From the NCBI GenBank assembly GCA_944325765.1, contig CALVBH010000035.1:1-44840 (forward strand): a stretch of 44,840 nucleotides of DNA, given 5' to 3'. The DNA comes from an uncultured Bacteroidales bacterium (GTDB lineage Bacteria > Bacteroidota > Bacteroidia > Bacteroidales > UBA932). The translations under genes and the position numbers were made by a program. The notes below the pieces were generated by a model. The model was given only the letters and a program-made list of their open reading frames with translations, was not told the origin of the DNA and searched no databases. Positions 16,527-26,899 of this stretch are shown one piece after another (positions within the stretch are counted from its first letter, which is position 1; each line of letters starts with the position of its first letter).

Positions 16527-19136
16527 ATGAAAAAACTTCTGACAAACCTGTTTGCAGCCGTGATGCTCGCCGGAGCATTTGCTACTGCCTGTACGGAAGA
16601 AGAGACCGGAAATACCGAGCCTTCTTTCCCGACTACTGAATTCAATGAAGTCCTGGTCGGCCCCGATGCAGCAGCCGGGGACGAAACCCTGACTGATGAA
16701 TACGAAATAAAATTCACTCCGAACTATGACTGGACGCTGAGCGTCAATATGGAAAACAACAGTTATTTCCGTCTGATCGACAACGGCCAGGAAAGATTCA
16801 GTGTCAACGGACCTGCTTCCGAGACGGAAATCTCGGTTGTAGCCAAATGTATCGCAGAAGCCGACTTCGAGGAACACAGCACGGACGTCTACCTGACGAT
16901 GAACGGTATCGAGCAGAAAATCGGCCGGTTGACCATAGCCGGGAACACGGTAGTGTTCGAGGTGTTCCCTGCCGTGACGGAAGATGGTGCATTCGTGCCT
17001 GCAACCGACGGGACATACACCTACAAATACGCCGAGACGGCAGCAAGCTCCGATACGCAGATACCGATGATATGGAATCCGGTAAATTCGAGATATGAGA
17101 CTTTCGTCCTCGTACACTCGAACCTCGCCTGGAACATCACCGCCACTTCTGATCAGAACAACATCACGTATGACCGGCTCGACGGGACGAATCCGCTCTA
17201 CACCGAGCTCCAGGTTTCCTGCAAGCTCAAGAACACCGATACCGATACCAAGACCTACACATTCACGGCTACGATAAATGACGAAGCAGTGCCGGAAGAG
17301 GAGAGGTCCAAGACATTCACCATCGCCACGCCTCGGTTTGTTCCCGAGCTGTCCGTTTATCTTGCATCTGTAACCAACGGAAGCCTGGACTATCCCGAGA
17401 CTTCCGGTACGGGCTTGAGATATGCCTATGAAACAGAGCCTCTGGCAGAAGGCGGTGACATCACTATGTTCTGGCCTGAAGGTTTGGTCGGATTCTTCCA
17501 CTATATCACCGTCGACTCGAATTTCAATTTCGGAACTTATACTCTGACTGATGAAGACGGTACAGCAAAGCCTGTTGACTGGCTGTCAATATCCAAAATC
17601 GTGACAGAATCCGAAGACGGAGAAGTAACAGAGTCTACCATCACCGAATACGAGCTCAAGGGAGTCGCTACAGCCTACCCTCTCGATGGCGACGATGTCT
17701 ACATCAACTTTACAGAAAGCAGCTCAGACAAAACTTTCCGCTACAGGATAGTGTTCCCTGAATGCCGGAACTACTTGAAGTCAGACGGCATCGAGCAGGG
17801 TGCTACACTGATTTTCAACGCAGACGGACAATATTACAACCAATCCGGACTTGACGGAGGATATTATGTAGACGGAGGTGCCACGACACGCATAACAAGT
17901 GCCGAAGGTATCGTGATAGTAGAACTGGTAAAGGATGGTGAATGGTTGTATACAGACGGGTATTCAGACACGGACTGGATTTCCAGCACATATTCTTGGG
18001 ACAGCTCTTCCAACGATAAGATACAGTCCAATGAGCTCACTATCACAGTATCTGCATCAACCGAAAGCCGTGAAGGTGTCGTCCTGGCTTTTCCTGCCGA
18101 AATACATCAGGAAGTGATCAACAAACTGGCAGGTCAAGGTATGGGCACTCCTCCGTATGATTATTCCTATGTACTGTCATCTGACGGAAAGACCGTCGAT
18201 GCAGCATACGAAGACTACATAGTAGCATACGTTTCCCAGGAAGGACCGAGCACGGAAGAAGCTGAATTTATCGAGCCGGAAGAACCTGATTCCTGGAATA
18301 TGTTGGGAGCCGACTTCAAGGTGCTCACCGAATCGGATAGCGATTATATGATGGCAAATGGAATTTATGGTACAGACAAGAACTATACGATAACCTATGC
18401 CACGCCTGAAGCCTGTACATACACTGCAATAAGGATTGAACAGGATTTCACCAGTCTCAAAATCTACAATTCGAACTATATGACCGCAGAGACTGAGTAT
18501 GCGCGTACTTTCACGAATGAAGGCGGTTATGACCACTGGGTGCTGGGAGAACCTTCCGTACAGTACTGGATGGGATTCAGCCAATACAGCGGTTCACGTT
18601 ACGCCATCACTATGGATATGGATGCCAAGCCGGAAGGCGCCAAGGACAAGTCGTTCTATGTCTTCTATAATGAAGATGTTGCCGTCGCTACTCTGATAAT
18701 AAATTATGATCCGGATGCGGAATTCAATCCGGGAGGAGGAGATGAGGAAATCGTGCCGGAATTCCAGTATCCTGAATATGCAGGATCTTTTGACGGTTCT
18801 ACATTGGAAGAAGTCCAGGAAGACGATCCTCTTATGGAATACTATAACGGTGTACCTCTCTATCACGTGACATTTATTTCTGAGACTCATACGATGTCCC
18901 AGCTTGTAATTTCCGGGCAGATTACCAATATGATGATAGCCCCTCTGGATGAAAGTTGGCTGACCTGTGAAGCGTCTGAGGAGAATGTTGTCATCGGCAC
19001 GAATGCTTCCGCTGCATTCGCAGATTACACTGCGGATCAGGCACGGACCCGTACAGGCTGCATCCGCTTTTATTCAGGCAGCGAAGAAGTCCTGACTCTC
19101 GTAGTGACTCTGGATATGACGGCAGCAGCCGAATAG
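16527..19136 (+). CDS. Large multi-domain surface lipoprotein of the SusCD operon
   Basis: 869 residues with a signal peptide and lipobox (GAFATACTEE). The rest is beta-rich and acidic with several sandwich-like modules. The first module has a BACON-like phrase (TPNYDWTLSVNMENNSYF), repeated in style near residue 195 (VHSNLAWNITATSDQNN). There are no catalytic motifs I recognise. From memory it resembles DUF5003 proteins, which sit in similar operons. It lies 47 bp after the previous gene and is followed by a hairpin at 19151. A surface glycan- or protein-binding role is inferred only from context. Confidence 0.65.
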   Translation: MKKLLTNLFAAVMLAGAFATACTEEETGNTEPSFPTTEFNEVLVGPDAAAGDETLTDEYEIKFTPNYDWTLSVNMENNSYFRLIDNGQERFSVNGPASETEISVVAKCIAEADFEEHSTDVYLTMNGIEQKIGRLTIAGNTVVFEVFPAVTEDGAFVPATDGTYTYKYAETAASSDTQIPMIWNPVNSRYETFVLVHSNLAWNITATSDQNNITYDRLDGTNPLYTELQVSCKLKNTDTDTKTYTFTATINDEAVPEEERSKTFTIATPRFVPELSVYLASVTNGSLDYPETSGTGLRYAYETEPLAEGGDITMFWPEGLVGFFHYITVDSNFNFGTYTLTDEDGTAKPVDWLSISKIVTESEDGEVTESTITEYELKGVATAYPLDGDDVYINFTESSSDKTFRYRIVFPECRNYLKSDGIEQGATLIFNADGQYYNQSGLDGGYYVDGGATTRITSAEGIVIVELVKDGEWLYTDGYSDTDWISSTYSWDSSSNDKIQSNELTITVSASTESREGVVLAFPAEIHQEVINKLAGQGMGTPPYDYSYVLSSDGKTVDAAYEDYIVAYVSQEGPSTEEAEFIEPEEPDSWNMLGADFKVLTESDSDYMMANGIYGTDKNYTITYATPEACTYTAIRIEQDFTSLKIYNSNYMTAETEYARTFTNEGGYDHWVLGEPSVQYWMGFSQYSGSRYAITMDMDAKPEGAKDKSFYVFYNEDVAVATLIINYDPDAEFNPGGGDEEIVPEFQYPEYAGSFDGSTLEEVQEDDPLMEYYNGVPLYHVTFISETHTMSQLVISGQITNMMIAPLDESWLTCEASEENVVIGTNASAAFADYTADQARTRTGCIRFYSGSEEVLTLVVTLDMTAAAE

Positions 19137-19150
19137 GATTATCCGATTTC

Positions 19151-19183
19151 CCGTTCCGGCGTGAACGACTTGCGCCGGAACGG
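19151..19183 (+). terminator. Hairpin inside the SusCD operon (weak terminator or stabiliser)
   Basis: CCGTTCCGGCG (19151-19161) and CGCCGGAACGG (19173-19183) form a perfect 11-bp stem followed by ATTTTAA. It starts 15 bp after a stop codon and lies 53 bp before the next start. The short T-run suggests partial termination or protection of the upstream mRNA. Confidence 0.6.
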
Positions 19184-19235
19184 ATTTTAACACCGAAACA
19201 TCGATTTAAACTATAATTGATTGAGAATTTTTGAT

Positions 19236-21968
19236 ATGAAACGTTTTTTCAACATATTCTTGTCTGCGGTAATGTCGGCATCGGCGTTGCTGTTGGCAGG
19301 CTGTGCTCAGGAAGAGCTGCCTGACAACAGGGAAACCGAATTCGGCTACGTCCAGTTCAAGCTGTACAAGGAGGCCTCCTATGACAATGTGGTGAGCAAA
19401 GCCATAGTGTCACAGCTTGATTCCCTTTCGCAGGCAAGCAAGATCAGAGTGGAACTGATGGACGGAAACGGAAATCAGATAAACCAGACCTTGGTGCTGA
19501 CGTCCTCAAGCAACGAAGCCGCCGAGTTCGGACTGCGCAGTGAACTCCTGCAGCTCGTAAAAGGGGAATACCAGGTGCTTTCATACCTCCTGTACGATTC
19601 TCTCGATGAGGAACTGTACCGCCCGAGAAGCGTATCCGGGACTATCACTGTCACTCCGGGAGGGCTCACGGTTTTCGACCTGACAGCCAATGTAAAGCCA
19701 CGCGGAAGCGTACTGTTCACCCTCACCAAGGATCTGTCTGCATTCACTGAGAAACCCGCAACGAAAAGCTCAGAATTCGGAAGACAATATACTTTCGATG
19801 AAATAAGGTATATCGATCTTACTCTGAGAAACGAAGATCTGCTCGACGAGCCTGTCACCGTCAAGGATCTCGAAGTCTCCTACGGAGAACATTTCCGCGA
19901 CGCCGAACACTTCGGCGGGGACACGTATGAAGAAGAAAACTATCCCGACAAGACTATGGGAGCCGGCTACCAGACTGCCTCAAGCATCTGTGACAGCCTT
20001 ATCTACCTTAATGCAGGAGACTACCGCGTCACTGGATACGTTACTTATGACGTAGACCACGTCCTGCTGGAAAGACGTACTTTCGAAGATGCCGAGATAA
20101 CCGCTTCCAAGGTTTTCACCGTAAAAGACAATGAGACGACGGATGTGGATGTTCCTGTCACTCTGTATGAAGCGGACGAATATATGAAGGACAACTACGC
20201 CCTTTATGAAATCTGGAAAGCCCTGGACGGCGAACACTGGTCATACGAAGGAGAGAGCTTCCCGAAAGGCACCAACTGGAACTTCAACAAGGATCCGGAT
20301 ATGTGGCACAACCAGCCGGGAGTCCAGATCCACGCCAACAGCCGTATCGCCAGCATCGACCTTAGCGGCTTCGGCATCAACGGCAAACTTCCTGCCGCCA
20401 TCGGCCAGTTCACCGAGCTGGTCCAGCTTGCCCTCGGAAACCACAACGAACTGAACCAGTACCTGCCGGGATCGGAATACGATGAGGCATTCCCTATAAA
20501 CGGGTCATCAGCGGAAAAGATAGAATGGGGAAAAGCCAAATACAGCAAGATGGCATCCTCACTGTATCCTTCAGCACAGATGTCTCCGGCCTGCGCCCTG
20601 GCCCTGAGGCTGAACGGAAAGACTTCTGCAGCTGCGAGTATGTATGAAGATATGAGCACAGACGAAATAGCCAGGATGGCGGCAGGCGTCAAATTTCCGA
20701 CAGATTACCAGCTCCAGCCATATGATATGAACCACGGCAAGCTGACGAACAACCTGACAAAAATCAGCGACGAAATCGGGAAACTCACCAAACTGGAGAC
20801 CCTGACCATAGCCAACGCGCCTCTGAAGACACTTCCGGGCAAAGATGTAATGAAGAATCTGGTAGCTTTGACGGATTTCGAGCTTTACAACTGCCCGAAC
20901 CTGGAAACTCTGCCGGAAGGAGTGGCAGCCTTGCCGTCTCTCGTCACGGTAAATATCTCGACCAACAAGTTCGACAATGCTTCAGATGCCAATGATGCCT
21001 TGAAAAAGATAGCGACAGGCTCATCCAAGGACAAGATACAGATACTTTACTTCCTGCAGAACAATCTCACTGCACTGCCTGTGGAAGTAGGCGCAATGTC
21101 CGCACTCGGTATGCTCAACGTGACCGACAACAACATCGGCGGAACACTCCCGAGTATGCCTGACTTCGCTCCGGAAGAAATCCACCTGGACTACAACGAG
21201 ATAACATCGGTTCCGGATGACTTCTGCTCTTTGGACAATCTGACATCATTCTCGATAGGGCACAACAACCTGACAGAATTCCCGGATATATTCTCGGCAG
21301 ATCACGACTATATTATGTCATCGATAAACGTAGGCTTCAATAAGATATCCTCACTTCCAGCCGATTTCAAAGGTTTCAAGACAAAGACGCTTACCCTTTC
21401 AGGCAATCCTATCAATACCTACCCTAAGGAAATAGCATCCACCGATTCGTATGTCGAAGAAATCGTTATGCAGCAGTGCGGCTTGAGCAGTTTCCCTGAA
21501 GACTGCCTGGAAAGCGAATATTCTTCAAGCATCACTGTCATCGACCTTCAGTACAACAACCTCACGGACCTGCCTTCAGACTTCGGAAGGAAAACGGTAC
21601 CGAGCCTGTACGGTCTGGATCTTAACAGCAACTCGTTCTCGAAATTCCCATACGAGCCTCTGTACCTTATGGGTCTGACAGCGTTCTCCATCAGGGGACA
21701 GCGCAACTCCGATGGAGAGAGATGCCTCTCCACGTGGCCTAACCAGCTCTACACCAACACCGGTCTGAGAGGCTTCTACATCGGTTCGAACAATCTCGGT
21801 GTAATCGACGACACCATCTCCGAACTGATTTTCTACCTGGACATAAGCGACAACCCGGGTATCACTTTCGACGCTTCGGACATATGCTCGTACTGGCAGG
21901 CCGGAGTCTACAACCTCTTCTATGACCGCACGCAGGAAATCATCGGCTGCGATGCTATGACAGAATGA
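19236..21968 (+). CDS. Leucine-rich-repeat surface lipoprotein 1
   Basis: 910 residues from ATG 19236 (MKRFFNIFLSAV); an in-frame TTG lies 15 bases upstream. A lipobox (ALLLAGCAQ) anchors it. Residues about 20-330 are beta-rich and, from memory, similar to DUF4458. A cap follows that looks like the N-cap of plant LRR receptors (ALYEIWKALDGEHWSYEG ... IASIDLSGFGINGKLPAAIG). After that come many leucine-rich repeats, for example LTKLETLTIANAPLKTLPG, ALGMLNVTDNNIGGTLPSMP and VIDLQYNNLTDLPSDFG. LRR surfaces bind proteins. The stop overlaps a start codon of the next gene (ATGA). Confidence 0.85.
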   Translation: MKRFFNIFLSAVMSASALLLAGCAQEELPDNRETEFGYVQFKLYKEASYDNVVSKAIVSQLDSLSQASKIRVELMDGNGNQINQTLVLTSSSNEAAEFGLRSELLQLVKGEYQVLSYLLYDSLDEELYRPRSVSGTITVTPGGLTVFDLTANVKPRGSVLFTLTKDLSAFTEKPATKSSEFGRQYTFDEIRYIDLTLRNEDLLDEPVTVKDLEVSYGEHFRDAEHFGGDTYEEENYPDKTMGAGYQTASSICDSLIYLNAGDYRVTGYVTYDVDHVLLERRTFEDAEITASKVFTVKDNETTDVDVPVTLYEADEYMKDNYALYEIWKALDGEHWSYEGESFPKGTNWNFNKDPDMWHNQPGVQIHANSRIASIDLSGFGINGKLPAAIGQFTELVQLALGNHNELNQYLPGSEYDEAFPINGSSAEKIEWGKAKYSKMASSLYPSAQMSPACALALRLNGKTSAAASMYEDMSTDEIARMAAGVKFPTDYQLQPYDMNHGKLTNNLTKISDEIGKLTKLETLTIANAPLKTLPGKDVMKNLVALTDFELYNCPNLETLPEGVAALPSLVTVNISTNKFDNASDANDALKKIATGSSKDKIQILYFLQNNLTALPVEVGAMSALGMLNVTDNNIGGTLPSMPDFAPEEIHLDYNEITSVPDDFCSLDNLTSFSIGHNNLTEFPDIFSADHDYIMSSINVGFNKISSLPADFKGFKTKTLTLSGNPINTYPKEIASTDSYVEEIVMQQCGLSSFPEDCLESEYSSSITVIDLQYNNLTDLPSDFGRKTVPSLYGLDLNSNSFSKFPYEPLYLMGLTAFSIRGQRNSDGERCLSTWPNQLYTNTGLRGFYIGSNNLGVIDDTISELIFYLDISDNPGITFDASDICSYWQAGVYNLFYDRTQEIIGCDAMTE

Positions 21969-21982
21969 TAAATGTTTGGAAT

Positions 21983-23821
21983 ATGAAGAAATACATCAAT
22001 ATAGCCATACTGGCGATAATATCAGCGGCATTGTGGTCTTGTGTCGAGGAAAGCAATGTGGACTTCGGCCTGGAGACAGATGCCATCGAGATGGAAGCGG
22101 ACGGAGGGACAGTAAGCATACAGGTTTCTTCTCCGGGAGCCTGGACCGCAAGTGCAAACGTGCCGTGGATAACGGTTTCGCCTGCCAACGGAAATGGTTC
22201 ACACGAATGCCGGGTCAAGGTAGACTCCGCCCTGGAACTTTCTGCCAGCGGACGTGACACCCGGGAAGGTATCGTGACCATATCTATGAATGACGGTTAT
22301 GAAAGCCGCAACATAGATGTGACACAGAAGAACTACGGCTACTCTATAACCGTGGATGAGACCGATATCTCCATACCTGACTATGAAGCGCTGACAGAAA
22401 GGAATTTCGAAGTGACAGTAAAATCAAACGTACTGTTCAACACGTATTTCAAGTATGAGGACGGAGAGGTCAGCCAGTGGATAGAGGCGGACGAGTCCAA
22501 CCCGAGCCTGCAGCTCACCAAGGGTTCGCGTCCTCGCAACGTTACCCTCAAGTTCAACTGGGATATCAACAACACTCCTGAAGAACGTGTCGCAACGATA
22601 GAATTCAGGCCTGCGCAAAAGTCAGGCGATGATCTCGTGGACATCCCCGACATCGATGAGAGCCTGATAACCCGTATCGATGTTCTGAATATCTCACAGG
22701 GCTCCGGAGAGCCGAAGCCGACAGACCCGAGGGCAGCGGACTCGACCGCACTTATAGCCATCGGCCGTGCATTGAATGTATGGTCCGGAGGATGGGACAC
22801 ATCTACACGTATGGAAAGATGGAGAGGTGTGACCCTCTGGCAGGAAAACGATGAGGGCTATACGGAAGACAAGGCCGGCAGGGTAAAATACGCCCGTTTC
22901 TTTATGTTCAACACCGATGAAGGTATTCCATATCAGGTTGAGTGGCTCGACAAGGCTGAAGAGCTCATCTTCTACTCCAACGAGAACAACACCCTCAGGA
23001 AAGACATCAAGCTCGGAGAACATCTTACGAAACTGGGCCAGCTCAAGAGGCTTAGCATCTCGGCATTCGGACTGGACGACAATTCGCTCCCTGAGTCATT
23101 CTTCACAAAGGATGACGAAACTCCGGCTTTCCCTCATCTGGAGTCACTGGATCTTTCCAGCAACAACTTCACGAAGGTGCCTGACGGTCTGAACGAGACG
23201 AACTTCCCGTCTCTGAAGACTCTGCGTATGTCAAACAACCAGAGATACTATATCTATGATATGAGCACCGCCACGGTCAACAACGACGAGCAGTTCGCCG
23301 AAAGGTATGCCGGCCTGTACGCCGAGAATTTCGAATCTGAAGGAAATCCGGGAGGAGGCTTCCCGAAAGAATTCCTGACTTGGGAAAAACTCGACACCCT
23401 GCATCTCACGCTCAACTATCTTCAGGGTTCCCTGCCGAGCGACGCAGAGGTCCTGGCCCTGAACGGCAACAAGACCTGGGATCCGAAAGAGGAGGCTTTA
23501 GACACCATCATCGCTTCCGACCTCACAGGTACGGTATTCGACAAGGACTTGAACCCGACAGGGGTGCCGAAAATCCTGCCGAATCTGAGATCGTTCTCGA
23601 TAAACCTGAACCACTTCTCGGGAGAGCTGCCTAACTGGATACTTTTCCACCCGCTTTATGACTGGTGGGATCCGTACACACTGGTATTCAAACAGGAAGG
23701 CAGGGACAGGGACGGAAACACTTGCGGCTTCATCAACGAACCGCCAAATATGAACGACTACTACAAGGTATATCCACGGAAAAAACTGAACGGTAGCGGC
23801 TCATCTTCTACAGAAGAATAA
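21983..23821 (+). CDS. BACON-domain, leucine-rich-repeat surface lipoprotein 2
   Basis: 612 residues from ATG 21983 (MKKYINIAILAI); ATG 21965, which overlaps the previous stop, would add six residues. The lipobox is AALWSCVEE. Residues about 18-110 are a BACON-type domain (SPGAWTASANVPWITVSPAN; REGIVTISMNDGYESRNIDV), followed by a second sandwich to about residue 250. Next is an LRR-type cap (DSTALIAIGRALNVWSGGWD) and leucine-rich repeats (FPHLESLDLSSNNFTKVPDG; LDTLHLTLNYLQGSLPSD). It ends in a Ser/Glu tail. It is a paralogue in layout to the preceding gene and is translationally coupled to it. Confidence 0.85.
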   Translation: MKKYINIAILAIISAALWSCVEESNVDFGLETDAIEMEADGGTVSIQVSSPGAWTASANVPWITVSPANGNGSHECRVKVDSALELSASGRDTREGIVTISMNDGYESRNIDVTQKNYGYSITVDETDISIPDYEALTERNFEVTVKSNVLFNTYFKYEDGEVSQWIEADESNPSLQLTKGSRPRNVTLKFNWDINNTPEERVATIEFRPAQKSGDDLVDIPDIDESLITRIDVLNISQGSGEPKPTDPRAADSTALIAIGRALNVWSGGWDTSTRMERWRGVTLWQENDEGYTEDKAGRVKYARFFMFNTDEGIPYQVEWLDKAEELIFYSNENNTLRKDIKLGEHLTKLGQLKRLSISAFGLDDNSLPESFFTKDDETPAFPHLESLDLSSNNFTKVPDGLNETNFPSLKTLRMSNNQRYYIYDMSTATVNNDEQFAERYAGLYAENFESEGNPGGGFPKEFLTWEKLDTLHLTLNYLQGSLPSDAEVLALNGNKTWDPKEEALDTIIASDLTGTVFDKDLNPTGVPKILPNLRSFSINLNHFSGELPNWILFHPLYDWWDPYTLVFKQEGRDRDGNTCGFINEPPNMNDYYKVYPRKKLNGSGSSSTEE

Positions 23822-23846
23822 TGACTGCAGAATAGGAGAAACGAAT

Positions 23847-26000
23847 ATGAAAATGAAATTCCTTAATATATTTTTGGCTGTAGCCACAGCATCAGTCCTG
23901 TCATTCCTGGCTTCCTGCACAAAGGAGAACCTGTCCGGAGGAGCCGGGGAGACGGGGAAGCCGGACAGTACTGAAAAGCCATACCTGCCGGGAGAGGTGA
24001 TAATAAAGTTCGACGAATCCCTGAGCGACCTGCTGGATGAGTCGGGCCTCTCGAAGGCGCCTGCTACCCGCAGCGGAGTATCCACAGTGGACGAACTTCT
24101 GGAAGCCATCGACGGATACCAGCTCGAAAGAGTCTTTCCTGAAGTGAAAGCGACGGAAACAAGAAGCCGGGAAGCCGGACTGCATCTGTGGTATGTCGTA
24201 CATTTCAGCGAGGATGAAGACGTAAAGGATGTTGTGAAGAAGCTTTCCGCTCTCGGAGAAGTGCAGTCCGCCGCTCCGGTCCTTACCATCAGGAAGGCAT
24301 ACAGCGGCAAAGTGATTCCGTTCACTTCGAAAGCTTTTGCCACGAAGACAGACGGTACGGATCCTGAACGCAAATGGCAGTGGAGCCTGGAGAACAACGG
24401 CGGTACAGACTACAGGATCAACCCTGCCTTCGAAGTAGGCAGCCGACCTGATGACTATCCGCACGACAAGGAAGCGTCCGCTAAATTTATGAAGGGCTAT
24501 GATATCGGTCTGAAAGCGGCACAGAAGAAGGCCGGCAAGGGCGACCCGTCCATCATAGTAGCCGTCCTTGACGAGGGAGTGGACCTTTCCCATCCGGACT
24601 TGAGAAACAGTATCTGGACAAACGAAGGCGAAATATACGGCTCGCTTGATGACAACGACGGGAACGGCTATCCGGGAGACCTCCACGGATACGATTTCCT
24701 GAACGACCGGGGTGTCATCACCTGGGACAAGGTAAATGACAGCGGACACGGCACGCACGTATCCGGTGTCATAGCCGCCCAGAACGACAACGGGATAGGT
24801 ATTTCCTCTATCGCCGGCGGCACACCGTCAGAACCTGGCGTAAGGCTGATGTCCTGCCAGATCTTTTCCGGGAATTTATCTTCCGATATGGTAACCCTCG
24901 CCCGTGCCATAAAGTATGCCACCGACAACGGTGCTGTCATCCTCCAGTGCAGCTTCGGCTACACCTCAGGAGATGCTAATCCGTACGAATACGGTACAGG
25001 ATTCCGCACGGAAGAGGAGTGGGAAGCCGGAAGCCCTCTTGAAAAGGCGACTCTTGACTATTTCCTCGAAAATGCAGGTTCTGAAAACGGTCCTATCAAG
25101 GGAGGTCTGGCCATATACGCTTCCGGGAACGAATATGCGCCGAGCGCAGGTTTCCCTGGGGCATATGAAAAATGCATATCCGTAGCGGCAGTGGCTGGTG
25201 ACTTCACACCGTCCACATTCACCAACTACGGTCCGGGGACCAATATTTCCGCTCCGGGAGGGGACCAGGACTACTACTATGATTTCCTTGAGGCTGATGA
25301 AGATGCCCAGCGTGGAGCTGTAGGCTGCATCCTTTCGACAGTACCTGACCACGTCAGCGCAAGCGGTTACGGCTATATGGAGGGGACTTCGATGGCTTGC
25401 CCTCACGTATCCGGAGTGGCGGCACTCGGACTTTCATATGCCGCCAAAATCCACAAGCATTTCACTGCAGAGGAATTCAAGGAACTGCTTTACGAGTCCT
25501 GCCAGTTTCTGACAGACGATCCTGAGGATGAGTCGAACAGCACCATACTAAAAGGGAACAAGTTCTACTACAAATGGCAGGTGGATGCTTCCGAACTTAT
25601 CCACGCACGCCTTCTGCCTCTGACTTCATACCGCACCAAGATGGGGGCCGGGGTAATCAATGCCGCCAACCTGATTTCTCTGATAGACAACTCAGGGACG
25701 GATATGGTATTCCCTAACCTTTATATAAGGACCGGCTCCAAACTGACGGCAGACCCGTCTGTCTATCTGGACGGAAGCACTTTCACAGTCACCATATCCG
25801 ACCCTTCCGTAGCCCTCGTGGGCAAGGCAGGAGCAGAGGGAGACTTTGCGGCCTCCGCATCCATAGACCTGAGTGCCGGTGAAGTATTCACATTCTCCGG
25901 ACTCAAGAGCGGATATACCACAGCTGAAATCACCTCTTCAGAGGGGACTCAGAACTTCATAATAACAGTCAACACCGGCAGCAGCTCAGACTGGCTTTAG
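23847..26000 (+). CDS. Lipid-anchored subtilisin-like serine protease (peptidase S8)
   Basis: 717 residues with a lipobox (LSFLASCTK), so it is anchored in the envelope, probably at the surface. A propeptide/inhibitor-like region (YLPGEVIIKFDESLSDLL, about 46-150) precedes the catalytic domain. The triad is visible: Asp242 in AVLDEGVDLSHPDL, His301 in SGHGTHVSG and Ser516 in GTSMACPHVSG, plus the oxyanion Asn429 in YASGNEYAPSAGFPG. A C-terminal beta domain of about 95 residues ends the protein. All key residues are present, so it should be active. It starts 25 bp after the second LRR gene behind AGGAG and is the likely extracellular protein-degrading enzyme of the operon. Confidence 0.93.
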   Translation: MKMKFLNIFLAVATASVLSFLASCTKENLSGGAGETGKPDSTEKPYLPGEVIIKFDESLSDLLDESGLSKAPATRSGVSTVDELLEAIDGYQLERVFPEVKATETRSREAGLHLWYVVHFSEDEDVKDVVKKLSALGEVQSAAPVLTIRKAYSGKVIPFTSKAFATKTDGTDPERKWQWSLENNGGTDYRINPAFEVGSRPDDYPHDKEASAKFMKGYDIGLKAAQKKAGKGDPSIIVAVLDEGVDLSHPDLRNSIWTNEGEIYGSLDDNDGNGYPGDLHGYDFLNDRGVITWDKVNDSGHGTHVSGVIAAQNDNGIGISSIAGGTPSEPGVRLMSCQIFSGNLSSDMVTLARAIKYATDNGAVILQCSFGYTSGDANPYEYGTGFRTEEEWEAGSPLEKATLDYFLENAGSENGPIKGGLAIYASGNEYAPSAGFPGAYEKCISVAAVAGDFTPSTFTNYGPGTNISAPGGDQDYYYDFLEADEDAQRGAVGCILSTVPDHVSASGYGYMEGTSMACPHVSGVAALGLSYAAKIHKHFTAEEFKELLYESCQFLTDDPEDESNSTILKGNKFYYKWQVDASELIHARLLPLTSYRTKMGAGVINAANLISLIDNSGTDMVFPNLYIRTGSKLTADPSVYLDGSTFTVTISDPSVALVGKAGAEGDFAASASIDLSAGEVFTFSGLKSGYTTAEITSSEGTQNFIITVNTGSSSDWL

Positions 26001-26030
26001 TACACGGATAACAGTGCAACCAGCAGGTTT

Positions 26031-26840
26031 ATGAATATGTCCGGACGACTGATACTTGCCATTCCGCTGTTTTCCATATCTGTGCTTACAGGGGCACAGA
26101 CGTTGAGTGAGCGTGAACGAATCATAGACAGCCTGTCGCATCCTGCAGTGTCGGAGACTGCGGCGGCTGTTATGAAATTCGAGGACACGGTCATAGACGC
26201 CGGTGTCATACTGGAGGACGGGGAAGCTCCCGAATACGAATTCGTATGGACGAATATCGGGGACAGGACAGTATGCGTGACGAATGTCACCACTACTTGC
26301 GGATGCGTACAGGCTTCGTTCGACAGGACTCCCACAGTACCGGGAGAGAAGAGTTCACTGAAAGTCAGATACTACCCGAAGGGTCATCCGGGGAAATTCG
26401 ACCGCAGGATATTCGTTTACACGGATATGTCCGGGTCAAGGCCGGCTGTCATACTGTCTCTCAAAGGGGACGTGACTCCGGCAAAAGTACCGGTCTGGGC
26501 CTACAGATACCGTATGGGAGCACTTCTGCTCAAGCAGAAAGAAGTGAAATTCACCACGGGAAGGCTGGCGGTAGAACGCATCCTGTGCCAGAACGCCGGA
26601 GATGAGGACATCGTCATAGGGGCTGTAACGGAGCTTCTTCCTCCTTATATCAGTTTCCGGTGCGAACCGCAGCGGATAGAACCCGGAGAAAAGGCTGAAC
26701 TGGTCATCAGATACGACCCTGAGGCCGTCCCGGCGAGGATGCTGAATGAAGTGCCGATAATACTGACCGGGCTGAACCTGCCTCCTTCGCAGAGGACCAT
26801 CAAGGCGAAGTTCGAAGAACCCGTCCGGTGGAGGCCCTGA
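26031..26840 (+). CDS. DUF1573-domain exported protein
   Basis: 269 residues; ATG 26037 is an alternative start. A signal peptide (LILAIPLFSISVLTGAQT) lacks a lipobox cysteine, so it is probably periplasmic or secreted. The DUF1573 pattern is clear: FEDTVIDAGVILEDGEAPEY, FVWTNIGDRTVCVTNVTTTC, then GCVQASF, then SLKVRYYPKGHPGKFDRRI. A second Ig-like unit follows (EVKFTTGRLAVERILCQNAG ... PGEKAELVIRYDPEA). These ASPM/SPD-2/Hydin-like sandwiches usually scaffold or bind. It is downstream of the protease in the same direction with a 30-bp gap. Function unknown. Confidence 0.85.
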   Translation: MNMSGRLILAIPLFSISVLTGAQTLSERERIIDSLSHPAVSETAAAVMKFEDTVIDAGVILEDGEAPEYEFVWTNIGDRTVCVTNVTTTCGCVQASFDRTPTVPGEKSSLKVRYYPKGHPGKFDRRIFVYTDMSGSRPAVILSLKGDVTPAKVPVWAYRYRMGALLLKQKEVKFTTGRLAVERILCQNAGDEDIVIGAVTELLPPYISFRCEPQRIEPGEKAELVIRYDPEAVPARMLNEVPIILTGLNLPPSQRTIKAKFEEPVRWRP

Positions 26841-26899
26841 ACTGGCCGGAAGGAAAGGCCTGCTGAAAAACTGAAACAAAAAAGAAAAACATATACCAA

